Shown: positions 40,771-50,395, counted from the first letter of the stretch. The stretch is DNA of 64,000 bases from Aquimonas sp964586455 (GCA_964586455.1 CAZPHV010000009.1:1-64000), one strand, 5' to 3'. Numbers and translations are program-made. The notes: generated from the letters alone by a model not told the origin.

Positions 40771-42276
40771 ATGTCCGCCCTGCCCCACGTCCCGCCCGCC
40801 GCCGGCGCCCTTGAAGCCCATTTCGCACCGTTCCGTGCCCACACCCTGGGCGCCGATCAGCGCATGCGGACCCCGTACGGGGAGATGCCGATCGTCTACG
40901 CCGACTGGATCGCCAGCGGGCGGATGTACGCACCGATCGAGCGCCGCATGACCGAGGTGATCGGGCCGTTCGTGGCGAACACCCATACCGAAACCTCGAC
41001 CACCGGCACCCTGATGACGCGCGCCTACCACCAGGCGCTGAAGACCATCAAGGCACACGTCGGCGCCAGCAGCGAAGACGCGATCATCTGCTACGGCGCG
41101 GGCATGACCGCCGTGGTCAACAAGTTCCAGCGCATCCTCGGCCTGCGCGTGCACGAAAGCTATCTCGACCGGGTCAGCCCGGCAGCGGACCTGCGTCCGA
41201 TCGTATTCGTCACCCATATGGAGCACCACAGCAACCAGACCTCGTGGCTGGAAACGCTGTGCGATGTCGAAGTGATTCCGCCGGATGCCAATGGTGAAGT
41301 CGATCTCGGCGCGCTGGATGTGCTGCTGGCGAAGTACGCACAGCGGCCGGTCAAGATCGCCAGCATCACCAGCTGCTCCAACGTCACCGGCCTGTTCACG
41401 CCCTTCCACGACATCGCCGAGCGCATGCACGCGGCAGGCGGACTGTGCTTCGTCGACTTCGCCTGCAGTGCGCCCTATATCGACATCGTGATGCACCCAG
41501 CGGGTCGACCGCAGGCCTCGCTGGATGCGATCTACTTCAGCCCGCACAAATTCCTTGGCGGCCCGGGCAGCTCAGGCGTGCTGGTGTTCAACACGCGCCT
41601 GTATCGAAATCGGGTGCCCGACAATCCCGGCGGCGGTACCGTCGACTGGACCAACCCCTGGGGTCAGCACAAATACGTTGACGATGTCGAAGCGCGCGAG
41701 GATGGCGGAACGCCAGGTTTCCTCCAGGCGATCCGCACCGCGCTGGCGATCCAGCTCAAGGAGCAGATGGGCGTGGCCAATATTCTCGGCCGCGAGCACG
41801 AACTGCTGGACATCGTCTGGCCGGCCCTGTCGGCGATTCCCGGCCTGCACCTGCTGGCCGCCGATCATCCGCAGCGGCTCGGCGTGCTGAGCTTTTACAT
41901 CGAGGATCTGCACTACAACCTGGCGGTGCGGCTGCTGAACGACCGCTATGGCATCCAGGTGCGTGGCGGCTGCTCCTGCGCGGGCACCTACGGGCACTAC
42001 CTGCTGCAAGTCAGCATCGAGCGCTCGAAGACGATCACAGACAGGATCAGCGCCGGAATCCTCTGCGACAAGCCGGGCTGGGTGCGGCTGTCGCTGCACC
42101 CGACCATGACCGATGCCGAGGCGCATTTCATCGTCGATGCGATCCGCGAACTCGCGGTCAGGCACCGCGAGTGGGCCGCTGACTACCGCTACTGCGAGCG
42201 CCGCAACGAGTTCTTCCACACCTGCGAAAGCGACTTCGTGGATCAGAAGGCCGCGGCGTTCTTCGCCCCGCTGTGA
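40771..42276 (+). CDS. Class V aminotransferase-fold PLP enzyme
   Basis: 501 aa. The PLP-binding Lys is in IYFSPHKFLGGPGSSG; VDFACSAPYIDI supplies the Asp that binds the pyridine nitrogen; GGCSCAGTYGH and VRLSLHPTMTD close the domain. Resembles cysteine desulfurase/selenocysteine lyase-like enzymes, but longer than IscS (about 400 aa). The true substrate is not evident from context. ATG 40771 follows a short spacer after the cyclase. Confidence 0.85.
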   Translation: MSALPHVPPAAGALEAHFAPFRAHTLGADQRMRTPYGEMPIVYADWIASGRMYAPIERRMTEVIGPFVANTHTETSTTGTLMTRAYHQALKTIKAHVGASSEDAIICYGAGMTAVVNKFQRILGLRVHESYLDRVSPAADLRPIVFVTHMEHHSNQTSWLETLCDVEVIPPDANGEVDLGALDVLLAKYAQRPVKIASITSCSNVTGLFTPFHDIAERMHAAGGLCFVDFACSAPYIDIVMHPAGRPQASLDAIYFSPHKFLGGPGSSGVLVFNTRLYRNRVPDNPGGGTVDWTNPWGQHKYVDDVEAREDGGTPGFLQAIRTALAIQLKEQMGVANILGREHELLDIVWPALSAIPGLHLLAADHPQRLGVLSFYIEDLHYNLAVRLLNDRYGIQVRGGCSCAGTYGHYLLQVSIERSKTITDRISAGILCDKPGWVRLSLHPTMTDAEAHFIVDAIRELAVRHREWAADYRYCERRNEFFHTCESDFVDQKAAAFFAPL

Positions 42277-42292
42277 CCGCCTGCCGGCGGTC

Positions 42293-42823
42293 TCAGTAGC
42301 GCTCGACGCTGAGTTCGGCGCTGCCGTCGGCGGCCATTCTCACCAGACTGATCCGGTCGTATTCGGTTTCGGGCATGGCCTCGACTTCGACGCCGGAAAG
42401 CGCCTCGACAATGGCCGGCACGGTATTGCTGTGACCCACCACCAGCACCGCCTCGCCGCGGTGATCGCGTAGCAGGGCTTCGCGCAGTGCCTGAGCATCG
42501 GTATCGGGATCGCGACTGCTGAACTCGCGCACGATCAGCTCGACGCCCTGCGCCTGCGCGGTTGGCGCTGCGGTCTGTTGGGTGCGCTTGAACGGCGTCG
42601 CGTACGCCACTGCCAGGGGCAGACCCTTCAGCCGTTCGGCCAGCGCTTCGGCGCGCGCGCGTCCAGCGGCGCTCAGTTCGGGATCGCGCGCGCTGTCACT
42701 GACCTTCTCGGCGTGTCGAACGACCACCACCACCAAACCCTCGGGCGGCACCTGAGAACTCTCCTGCGTATGCGCGGCGGGGCCCGCAAACGCAGCCAGC
42801 AACAACCACCAACGTGGATTCAA
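42293..42823 (-). CDS. Exported histidine phosphatase family protein
   Basis: 176 aa. Signal peptide about 1-20 (WWLLLAAFAGPAAHT). The phosphohistidine motif VVVRHAEK, the TPFKRTQQTA Arg, and a C-terminal VVGHSNT His are all present, as in SixA/phytase-like branch 1 phosphatases. Start is TTG at 42823 with a good upstream GGAG; no ATG gives a signal peptide. Convergent with the aminotransferase, 16 bp apart. Confidence 0.85.
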   Translation of the reverse strand: MNPRWWLLLAAFAGPAAHTQESSQVPPEGLVVVVVRHAEKVSDSARDPELSAAGRARAEALAERLKGLPLAVAYATPFKRTQQTAAPTAQAQGVELIVREFSSRDPDTDAQALREALLRDHRGEAVLVVGHSNTVPAIVEALSGVEVEAMPETEYDRISLVRMAADGSAELSVERY

Positions 42824-42955
42824 GGATCTGCTCCGCTGCGATGAGGGTGCCTAAGCATGCCGCGCCGACGCCCGCGGTCAAGCCGCGGACTGCGCCCGCA
42901 TGCCCGCTGCCGGTATCCTTGGCGCCCCTTCGAACCCTGCTGCGGAGCCTCACTG

Positions 42956-43207
42956 ATGAGCGATACCCCTCCCGACCGCCTCTGCGCCGACCCGCGCAGT
43001 CGCTTCCACGATGCTGCCCTGCTTGAGCGCGGGATCGGCGTGCGCTTCAAGGGCGTCGAGCGCACCGACGTCGAGGAATACTGCATCAGCGAAGGCTGGG
43101 TGCGTGTGCCGGTGGGGCGCTCGCTGGACCGCCGTGGCCGACCGATGTGCTTCAAGCACAGCGGTGAGGTGCTGGTGTGGTTCCTGGACCAGGACGCTCC
43201 TGTCTGA
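42956..43207 (+). CDS. DUF3297 family protein
   Basis: 83 aa. Sequence SDTPPDRLCADPRSRFHDAA..GIGVRFKGVERTDVEEYC..EGWVRVP matches the small, highly conserved DUF3297 family of proteobacteria. Function unknown. ATG 42956; upstream open frame lacks homology. Confidence 0.88.
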   Translation: MSDTPPDRLCADPRSRFHDAALLERGIGVRFKGVERTDVEEYCISEGWVRVPVGRSLDRRGRPMCFKHSGEVLVWFLDQDAPV

Positions 43208-43219
43208 ACCCGTCGTAGC

Positions 43220-43244
43220 GGCCGGGTCGATCCAACGCCCGGCC
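43220..43244 (+). terminator. Possible terminator after DUF3297 gene
   Basis: GGCCGGG and CCCGGCC arms with an 11-base loop begin 12 bp after the stop. No T-tract follows, so it is only a weak candidate. Confidence 0.3.
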
Positions 43245-43316
43245 CTCGACGCAGCGGCACCGTCAGGACTAGGCTGACCGCAAGCGGCCGTCGATGCGCG
43301 GCCCGGAGCGACTGCC

Positions 43317-44447
43317 ATGTCCGTGCTCCCGCGACTGGGTTTCAGCCTGTTCTGTCTGATCGGACTTGCCTGCGCTGCAACGACCGCCCGCGCGGAACCC
43401 CCTGAGCCATCCGTCGATCCGCCGCCGGTGCAGAGCTTGATGGCGGTTCCCGAATCTCTGCGCACCTTGGTGCGTCTACGGGTCATGCGGAGTCCAAGCC
43501 CGGCGCGCGAGCTTGAAGCTTTGGCTGACTTCATGTTGAAGCCCGATGGCCTGGGGCTGCGCTATCGACACGACGCCACCCTGAGTGTGGCCGAGGCCTT
43601 CGAGCGCCGCGAAGGCAACTGCCTGACCTTCACCCTGATGACCGTCGCGCTGGCGCGTGAACTCGGCCTGCAGGCCTACGGCCAGGACGCCGACGCGGTC
43701 AGCTGGCACCAGGAGGGCGGCAGCATTTACCGCACCCAGCACGTCAATGCCGGTGTGCGCATCGAGGGGCGGCGCTTCAGTGTCGACCTCGCCTCGAACC
43801 AGGTCATCACCCGCGAGCCGCCACAGCCGATCAGCGATGCGCGCCTGCTCGCGCACTACTACAGCAACCGCTCCGCGGAGCTGCTGGCCGAAGGGCGGCT
43901 GCCGGATGCGCTGGCCCACGTGCTGCGGGCGCTCGAAGTCGATCCGAAGCACGCTGCGGCCTTAAGCAACGGCGGCGTGATCCACGCGCGAATGCAGGAC
44001 CCGACCGCCGCCGAGCGCGACTATCTGCGGGCGCTGTCGATCGAACCACGGCACCCCGGCGCGCTGTTCAATCTGGGCGAGCTGTACGCGCGCAGCGGCC
44101 GCGGCAGCCTCGCCCGCGACGTGCAGGCCCGCCTGCAGAATGAGCTGCAGCGCGACCCCTTCCACCACTTCATGCTGGGCCTGCAGCGCGAGGCGGCGGG
44201 TGATCCGCGTGGAGCTCTGACGCATTTTCAGCGCGCGGTGCGGCTGCACCGCTATGACCACCGCTTTCACTTTGCGCAGGCACGCGCCTGGCTGGCCCTC
44301 GACCGCGGCAACCGCGCCGCGCGCGCGCTGCAGATCGCCCACGAACTCAGCGAAGGCGATCAGCAGCAGCGCTACCAGGCCAAACTGGATGGGCTGCGAG
44401 TGCGTGCGGCCAGTGGGCCCTGGCTGCACGGACGACGTTCGTCCTGA
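43317..44447 (+). CDS. Exported transglutaminase-like/TPR protein
   Basis: 376 aa. Signal peptide about 1-26. The first domain (SVAEAFERREGNCLTFTLMTVALARELGLQAYGQ) has the Cys of a transglutaminase-like fold, followed by TPR repeats (EGRLPDALAHVLRALEVDPKHAAALSNGG, TAAERDYLRALSIEPRHPGALFNLGELY). ATG 43317 with GGAG 8 bp upstream. Role unknown, probably periplasmic scaffold or peptidase-like. Confidence 0.85.
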   Translation: MSVLPRLGFSLFCLIGLACAATTARAEPPEPSVDPPPVQSLMAVPESLRTLVRLRVMRSPSPARELEALADFMLKPDGLGLRYRHDATLSVAEAFERREGNCLTFTLMTVALARELGLQAYGQDADAVSWHQEGGSIYRTQHVNAGVRIEGRRFSVDLASNQVITREPPQPISDARLLAHYYSNRSAELLAEGRLPDALAHVLRALEVDPKHAAALSNGGVIHARMQDPTAAERDYLRALSIEPRHPGALFNLGELYARSGRGSLARDVQARLQNELQRDPFHHFMLGLQREAAGDPRGALTHFQRAVRLHRYDHRFHFAQARAWLALDRGNRAARALQIAHELSEGDQQQRYQAKLDGLRVRAASGPWLHGRRSS

Positions 44448-44456
44448 GCGGCAGGA

Positions 44457-45185
44457 TCATTCCGTCGGGCGGCTGGCGTACACGTTGTAGAGGCCGGATG
44501 CATACCTCTGCTCGACGAAATCCGCGGCCTGCCACAGCGCCGCGTAGACCGGCTTGAAGTAGAGCACCAGCAGGCGCCGCGGCGCTTCGCGCTGGGACTG
44601 CGCCAACGCGTCGATGACCCGCTGCATGACCACTTCGTCGAAGGGGTGGTACATGAACACCACCAGATCGCCGTCCGGATACTCATAGGTGCTGGCGTCT
44701 GCGGTGATGACCTCGATTGATGCCGCCTGCCGCGCCCCCGGGTAACGCTGCAGGTTGCTGCGCGCGATCGCCGACAGGGCTTCCGAGAATTCCACACCGA
44801 CCACCCGCGCGAACGGCAGCGCTGCAGCCATCATCAGTACGCGACCCTTGCCGCAACCGAGGTCGATGAAATTCGCACGCGGCAGGTCCATCGCGAACGG
44901 CGCCAACACCTCGGCGAAGTCGATCGGGCTGGTCGCCACATAGGCAGAGCCGTGCACCCAGTTGGGATCGTTGACATCCAGATCGGCCTGCGGGATCACC
45001 CCACCGGTGTCGACGCCGTAGCGCTGATCGAAGTCGTCGCCCGCGCCGGATTCAACCGGGGCCTTTGCGCGCCCCCCAAGACGTGCACCGAGCCCACGGA
45101 GGGCATGAACAAGACTGCCCGCAAAGCCGCGCGTGCTCAGCGATCTTTGCACGCGCCGGAGCATCCGATGGACGAGACTGGACAC
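44457..45185 (-). CDS. Class I SAM-dependent methyltransferase
   Basis: 242 aa. SAM motif I NFIDLGCGKGRVLM at about residues 105-118 and a following acidic loop VVGVEFSEALS. FMYHPFDEVVM replaces the motif IV of small-molecule enzymes. Start: GTG at 45185 has an ideal AAGGAG Shine-Dalgarno five bases upstream; TTG 45215 and ATG 45164 are alternatives. Substrate unknown. Confidence 0.82.
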   Translation of the reverse strand: MSSLVHRMLRRVQRSLSTRGFAGSLVHALRGLGARLGGRAKAPVESGAGDDFDQRYGVDTGGVIPQADLDVNDPNWVHGSAYVATSPIDFAEVLAPFAMDLPRANFIDLGCGKGRVLMMAAALPFARVVGVEFSEALSAIARSNLQRYPGARQAASIEVITADASTYEYPDGDLVVFMYHPFDEVVMQRVIDALAQSQREAPRRLLVLYFKPVYAALWQAADFVEQRYASGLYNVYASRPTE

Positions 45186-45784
45186 GGCAACTCCTTGTGT
45201 AGCTCGACGGAACAATTCGTCGAATCCTAGCAGCCTCTTGGACTTCCTGGTTCAAGGCGCAGAGTCTGCGGACGCGGATCGAATCGTTCGACGATACTCA
45301 CGCCAAGCTTGGGTGCTCGCCGACAGCGGAGCGCGCCGGCGGAGTTGCAGCACGCCAGGCAAAGTTCGACAGACTTGCGGCGGCTATCCAGTTGCTTTCT
45401 GCGGCGGGAGGTCCGAGACGGCAGTTCGACAGCGCCCCCTCCACAGGCAAGCACGCTTGGCCGCCGCTGGGGTCGGGATCCGCCGACGTAGCCGAGCCCG
45501 CGCCAGCGACACCATGCGGCAAGCACGCCTCAGCGCAAAGTCGGCTTGCCCTGCGCCAGCTGAACGCGTCTTGGCGATTCGGGCGTCGGCTACCCTGTGT
45601 ACAGCTTACCGAGTCAATGCTTCGTCCCGCGTCGGCCGCTGTCGGTCGACGCCATCAGAGCTGCGGCTCCGATGGCCTGGCAGGGAAGCCAGGCGCGAAC
45701 GCGGCCCCCAAAGCCGCCTTCGCTGGCAGCACCACGGCACGCGACCTGGAGGGTGCGCGGCCGGAATTTCCTGGAGTCAAGCGC
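45186..45784. other. Gene-poor stretch before the RcnB-like gene
   Basis: About 600 bp with no coding region I can support; the open frames on both strands have no domain-like sequence. A weak match to the GCAGCCTGTCGGACTT repeat end sits at 45227-45242. The right end must hold the promoter of the RcnB-like gene. Confidence 0.5.
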
Positions 45785-46582
45785 ATGAAAGTCCTCACCG
45801 CTGGCAGCCTCATCCTGATGCTCGGCCTGGTCTCACCCCTCCTCCAAGCGCGCGACGACCGTCCCGGCCGCGGCGCGGACTACGGAAATCAGGACAGCAA
45901 GCGCCAAGCCCCTGCGCGCGGCGAAGTCGAAGGCCGCGGGCGCGGCGAACCGAGCCCACAGCGCGCGCCTGACAGAGCCGACGGCGGCCGCGGCGAGCGC
46001 GACCTCAATACCCGCATCGCAGGCTGGGAAGGCGGCTATCGGGAGCCTGAGCGTTACAACCGGGATGAGGGCTCGCGAGGCGAGCGCGGAGGCCGCGACC
46101 TCAACACAAGGATCGCCGGCTGGGAAGGCGGCTACCGCGAGCCCGAAAAGCACAATGGCGGCGATCACTGGCGCGGCGATGGCCGAGCCAGTGGTGACTG
46201 GCGGGTTGACCAGGGCTGGCGGCACGACAATCAGCGTCGCGATGGTCGCTGGGACAACCGCTACGAGCACGGCCGCAATCGTCGCGACGACTGGCGGCGT
46301 CCTGAGTGGCGTCGCGATTGGAGCCATGGTTGGTCGGGCCACCGCTATCGCGCGCCGGCGCGTTATGTGTATCCGCGCGGCTACCGCGCGCACAGCTGGC
46401 GCATTGGCTACCACCTGCCGCCGGTGTTCATCGTCAGTAACTGGTATGTCGACTGGCGCGCCTACCGACTGGCACCGCCGCCCTGGGGCTGCCGCTGGCT
46501 GCGGGTCGATGGCGATCTTTTGCTGATCGACGAGCGCAGCGGCGAGATCGTGGATGCGCTGTACGGGTTCTTCTACTACTGA
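45785..46582 (+). CDS. RcnB-family periplasmic protein with internal duplication
   Basis: 265 aa. Signal peptide about 1-22. The C-terminal RcnB domain is recognisable (HSWRIGYHLPPVFI, DWRAYRLAPPPWGCRWLRVDGDLLLIDERSGEIVDAL in adjoining blocks); the family includes E. coli RcnB, involved in Ni/Co homeostasis. The middle 100 residues are Arg/Asp/Gly/Trp-rich. RDLNTRIAGWEGGYREPE occurs twice, at 72-89 and 104-121, a 32-residue tandem duplication. ATG 45785 has GGAG 8 bp upstream. Confidence 0.82.
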   Translation: MKVLTAGSLILMLGLVSPLLQARDDRPGRGADYGNQDSKRQAPARGEVEGRGRGEPSPQRAPDRADGGRGERDLNTRIAGWEGGYREPERYNRDEGSRGERGGRDLNTRIAGWEGGYREPEKHNGGDHWRGDGRASGDWRVDQGWRHDNQRRDGRWDNRYEHGRNRRDDWRRPEWRRDWSHGWSGHRYRAPARYVYPRGYRAHSWRIGYHLPPVFIVSNWYVDWRAYRLAPPPWGCRWLRVDGDLLLIDERSGEIVDALYGFFYY

Positions 46583-46590
46583 TGCGCGGT

Positions 46591-46626
46591 CACCATCGCA
46601 CGGGCGACACCGCCCGTGCGGTGGTG
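46591..46626 (+). terminator. Strong hairpin after the RcnB-like gene
   Basis: Two 15-base arms (46591-46605 and 46612-46626) pair with one mismatch around a 6-base GACACC loop, starting 8 bp after the stop. Position and strength suit a transcription terminator, though no U-tract follows. Confidence 0.6.
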
Positions 46627-47366
46627 CGTCATGCGGCTTGCGCGCTTCTCCGAACGTCGCCTGCTGGGCGGCGGCACCTAGCAGCCTGTCGGACTTTGGC
46701 TGGCCGGGCTACAGGAGAGAGAATCGCTCGCCGCTTGCGGGATCAGGGATCTTCAAGTTCGGGTCTTCGCCGATTCGTGTGGGGGCAAATGTGCGCTTTC
46801 GGGCAGCGCGGACAGCACGCTGGCGGGAGCTTTGAGCTTGCGACAGGCCTCGTCTCGATTGCTGCAGGCGCCGCGTTGTGAGCTTCTCAGCCCCGCGTGG
46901 CGGGCCAGGTGTTCTCGAAGAAACATGGGGTCGTCATCCCCGCGAAGGCGGATCCAGGATTCAGGGCGAGGCCGCTGGGTGGCTGGGTGGCAGTGCAGCC
47001 GGCCTCCGCGGTGACGACGGCGAAAGATGTCGGGGCGAGCGTTCTGTTTGTTCAAAGGCGCAGACCCCAATATCCAGGTCGGCCTCGGAGCAGCCGCTGC
47101 CGCCAGACTCGACGGGCCGGCCCCGCTCCGGATCGCTGACCTCCACACTCATGCGCAGGCAGCTGCGGTAGCAGCCGCCCAAGCCATTTGACTCAAAACG
47201 ATTCCAGCTCGTTCCGCTGGAGCCCTGTCGGCGGCTCTGTCCACCCCTGTCGATCGTCTGGGCAACCGTCCTGAGATCTCGAAAGTGCGGGTCGTTTCGG
47301 GTCGGTATCGCGTCCCCGGGCAACACCCGGGCAGACAGCCGAGTGTGAAAACTGCATCCTGTTGTC
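46627..47366. other. Gene-poor stretch between RcnB-like and GGDEF-EAL genes
   Basis: No gene supported. A GCAGCCTGTCGGACTTTGG repeat end lies at about 46680-46700, a close match to the element at 49504-49672 but without a partner end. A GTCATCCCCGCGAAGGCGG repeat is at 46931-46955, a form common in intergenic repeats of beta/gammaproteobacteria. The rest shows nothing recognisable. Confidence 0.5.
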
Positions 47367-49493
47367 ATGACTGGGGGCAATACAGGCCCGCGTACCTCCT
47401 GTGCACGTGGGGACAGCTTTGGCCAATCCGATTCGCGGCTTCGAAGCCCGGCGCCGATGGCGGGGGTTGACGTGAGCCAGCCCGAGGCGACTTCGGTGGA
47501 CGCATCTGAGGGTGACGCGATAGACGGCCTGGACGCACTCTCGCGGCTGCAATCGGCCGTTTGGATTTTCGACATCGATCGCCGCCGGATTCACTGGGCC
47601 AACGACGCGGCCCTGGAGCTTTGGGGCGCAGCCGACATCGAAGGCCTGCGTGCACGTGACCTCGGCCGCGACATGTCGGCGTCGGTTGCCGAGCGTCTGG
47701 CGCAGTACCAGCAAGATTTCCTCAGCGACGATGCCCGCTTCCACGAACTGTGGACGATCTACCCGGCAGACCAACCCGTTTCGGTGAATGTCCGCTTCCG
47801 CGGCCTGCGCATTGAGGGCGGGCGCATGGCCATGCTATGCGAAGCTTCGCGTGGCGATGAGCCCGCCCCCGATTCCCTGCGCTCGGTCGATGCGCTGCTG
47901 CACACCGCGGTCATGGTCACGCTCTACGACGAATCCGGCATCGCGCTGTACCGCAATCCGAGCGCGCGCCGCACGGTGACATCGCCTGCCGAAACGCTGC
48001 GCGAACGGCTGCAGGATGAACTGGGTTTCCAGCGCCTGCGCGAGGCCCTGCGCGGTCGCGGACAGGCCAGCCTGACCCTCTCTGTGGACACCGCTGCCGG
48101 CCGCCGCTGGCACGAGCTGTCCGCGCGCGTCTGCCGCGATCCGGCCACCGGCGCCACTGCCTGGCTGGTGAGCGAAGTGGACGTCTCCCAGCTGAAGGAC
48201 AGCGAGGCCCAGGCCAGTTTTCTCGCCCTGCACGACACCACCACCGGGCTGCCCAACCGCAGCTACGCGCGCCAGCATTTCGCCGACAGCACAGGCACTC
48301 TCGCCCCCGCTGCACTGCTGTTGATCGATCTGGACGAGTTCAAGGCCATCAACGACAGCCTTGGCCATGCGGCCGGCGACGAGTTGCTGGCCGAAGTCGC
48401 CCAGCGCTTGCGCGCGGCGGTGCGCCCCCAGGATCTCGTCACCCGGTTTGGTGGCGATGTGTTCCTCGTGTTGCTTTCTGCCCACCCGGCGGAGCCCGAG
48501 CTCACGGCGGTCGAAACCGCCATACGCGCAGCGCTCGGCGCAGCAATCGTGCTACAGGGGCGAACGCTGCGGGTAACAGTGTCAATCGGTGTCGGCGTAT
48601 ACCCACGCGACGGCCAGGATTTCGACACCCTGCTGCGCAACGCAGACCTCGCGCTGCATGCCGCAAAGCAGACCGGACGCAACACTCTGGCGCACTACAG
48701 CGCCACGATGGGGGCCGAGCTCAAGTCCCGCACCGAGCTTGAACAGGCACTGCGCGAAGCCGTCGCGCAGTCGGCCTTCGAGGTTCACTACCAGCCGATC
48801 CTGCGCGTGTCCGATCAGCGCATCGTCGGCGCCGAGGCGCTGGTGCGCTGGCGGCATCCACAGCGCGGCCTGATTGGCCCCGACCTGTTCATTCCGACCT
48901 GCGAGCGCCTGGGCCTGATCCGGGCGCTGGATCGCATCGTGCTGCTTCAGGCGGCGCACCAACAGGCCGAGTGGGCCCAGGCCGGGCATGCGATCACGGT
49001 GTCGGTCAACATGTCGGCGCAGGAGTTCTCCGAAGCCGATGTCATTGCCGACCTCGCCCGGGTGCTCGATCAAACCGGTTGCGATCCCGCCGGGCTGCAG
49101 ATCGAGATCACCGAATCCGCCCTGCTTGGCAGCGACGAGCGCCCGCTCGACACGCTGCGCGCGATGGCCGGCTTGGGCCTGTCGGTGGCGCTGGACGACT
49201 TCGGCACCGGCTATTCCAACCTCGCGACCCTGCGCCGCTATCCGATCCACACGCTGAAGATTGACCGCAGTTTCATTCGCGAGCTGCCGGACAACAGTGC
49301 GCTGACCGATCTGATCGTGCAGCTGTGCAGGCTGATGGAACTGCGCGCGGTCGCCGAGGGCGTGGAGACGCCCGAACAGCTCGAATGGCTGCGCAGCCGC
49401 GGCATCGAGGCTTACCAGGGCTTCCTCTATGCACCGGCGCTGACTGCTGAGGTCTTTGGCCAACGTCTCAAGGACGCGACAGAGCACCGCTGA
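47367..49493 (+). CDS. PAS-GGDEF-EAL protein, likely phosphodiesterase
   Basis: 708 aa. N-terminal PAS-like sensor (SRLQSAVWIFDIDRRRIHWANDAALELWGA), a second PAS-like region, then a GGDEF domain and an EAL domain. The GGDEF signature is degenerate: RFGGDVFLVLL has Val for the catalytic Glu. The EAL site looks complete (GAEALVRWRHP, VSVNMSAQEF, LDDFGTGYSNL, VAEGVETPEQ). It should thus degrade c-di-GMP, with the GGDEF part perhaps regulatory. No membrane segment. Start uncertain: ATG 47367, ATG 47457 or GTG 47474 (after a G-rich stretch). Confidence 0.88.
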   Translation: MTGGNTGPRTSCARGDSFGQSDSRLRSPAPMAGVDVSQPEATSVDASEGDAIDGLDALSRLQSAVWIFDIDRRRIHWANDAALELWGAADIEGLRARDLGRDMSASVAERLAQYQQDFLSDDARFHELWTIYPADQPVSVNVRFRGLRIEGGRMAMLCEASRGDEPAPDSLRSVDALLHTAVMVTLYDESGIALYRNPSARRTVTSPAETLRERLQDELGFQRLREALRGRGQASLTLSVDTAAGRRWHELSARVCRDPATGATAWLVSEVDVSQLKDSEAQASFLALHDTTTGLPNRSYARQHFADSTGTLAPAALLLIDLDEFKAINDSLGHAAGDELLAEVAQRLRAAVRPQDLVTRFGGDVFLVLLSAHPAEPELTAVETAIRAALGAAIVLQGRTLRVTVSIGVGVYPRDGQDFDTLLRNADLALHAAKQTGRNTLAHYSATMGAELKSRTELEQALREAVAQSAFEVHYQPILRVSDQRIVGAEALVRWRHPQRGLIGPDLFIPTCERLGLIRALDRIVLLQAAHQQAEWAQAGHAITVSVNMSAQEFSEADVIADLARVLDQTGCDPAGLQIEITESALLGSDERPLDTLRAMAGLGLSVALDDFGTGYSNLATLRRYPIHTLKIDRSFIRELPDNSALTDLIVQLCRLMELRAVAEGVETPEQLEWLRSRGIEAYQGFLYAPALTAEVFGQRLKDATEHR

Positions 49494-49503
49494 TCCGCAT
49501 GCC

Positions 49504-49672
49504 TAGGAGCCTGTCGGACCTTGGATGGCCGGGCTGCAAATCCGTCTGCGCGATCCACTTTCCGCCGGCTCTTGGCCGAGAGCGCACTCGGCCTGCCAAT
49601 CGTCGAAAGACTGTCCTCTCGCAGTCGACGATCGCCTCGACCCCCAAAGCCCGACAGGCTCCCAGCCAGCCC
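49504..49672. repeat. MITE-like element with GGAGCCTGTCGG ends
   Basis: Inverted ends GGAGCCTGTCGGACCTTGG (49505-49523) and, in opposite orientation, CCAAAGCCCGACAGGCTCC (near 49652-49670). The interior has two more hairpins: GGCCGAG/CTCGGCC and ATCGTCGA/TCGACGAT, the latter around an 18-base loop. About 170 bp, no coding capacity. Related single ends occur near 45227 and 46680. Confidence 0.7.
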
Positions 49673-49783
49673 CGTGGGCAGCCGGAGCCGACCCCGCGTG
49701 ATGCCATCTGGCCGCTGACCCGTTCGGGAACTTGCGCCTTCGACCAGGGCTCGCAGGCCAGCCCTTTGGATTGGAATTCGCCC

Positions 49784-50395
49784 ATGCGCCGTGCTGCATC
49801 CGTGATCTGCGTGCTCGCGCTGCTCATCAGTACGACGCATGTCGACGCCTCGCCTTTGGTTGACTCGGCCCGCGCGCAGATCGGCGTGACGGTGGTCTAC
49901 GACCCCGCCTACGTCCGCCTCGACTATCCGCTTGGCGATGTGCCGGCTGACCGCGGGGTCTGCACCGACGTGGTGATCCGCGCCTACCGCGCGCTCGGCC
50001 TCGACCTGCAGCAGGCGGTGCACGAAGACATGCGCGCGGAGTTCGGCGCCTATCCAGCGCTGTGGGGCTTGAGCCGACCGGATCGCAATATCGATCATCG
50101 GCGCGTGCCCAATCTCGAAACCTGGCTGCGGCGCCAGGGCGCCGAGCTCGAGGCCAGTGATCGTTCCGAGGACTATCAACCCGGCGACCTGGTCAGCTGG
50201 CGCTTGCCCGGGAATCTGCCCCACATCGGCATCGTTTCCGAGCGCCGCGGGGCCGAGGGTCGCCCGTTGGTGATCCACAACATCGGCGCCGGCACGCAGG
50301 AGGAAGACGTGCTGTTTGCCTGGCCGATGACGGCGCGGTTCCGGCTGAACACGCCCTCGTTGGGGCTTCAAGTCCAAGGGCCGGAGACACGCTGA
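49784..50395 (+). CDS. DUF1287 exported protein
   Basis: 203 aa. Signal peptide about 1-22 (VICVLALLISTTHVDA). RGVCTDVVIRAYRALGLDLQQ with its Cys and YQPGDLVSW, NLPHIGIVSER with its His are DUF1287 features, consistent with an NlpC/P60-like papain fold. Substrate unknown; peptidoglycan or an amide. ATG 49784. Confidence 0.87.
   Translation: MRRAASVICVLALLISTTHVDASPLVDSARAQIGVTVVYDPAYVRLDYPLGDVPADRGVCTDVVIRAYRALGLDLQQAVHEDMRAEFGAYPALWGLSRPDRNIDHRRVPNLETWLRRQGAELEASDRSEDYQPGDLVSWRLPGNLPHIGIVSERRGAEGRPLVIHNIGAGTQEEDVLFAWPMTARFRLNTPSLGLQVQGPETR

Noticed and set aside
45227..45526. Cys/Arg-rich minus-strand frame as a small gene
   Set aside because: No ribosome-binding site, no domain-like sequence, and several overlapping frames are open on both strands.
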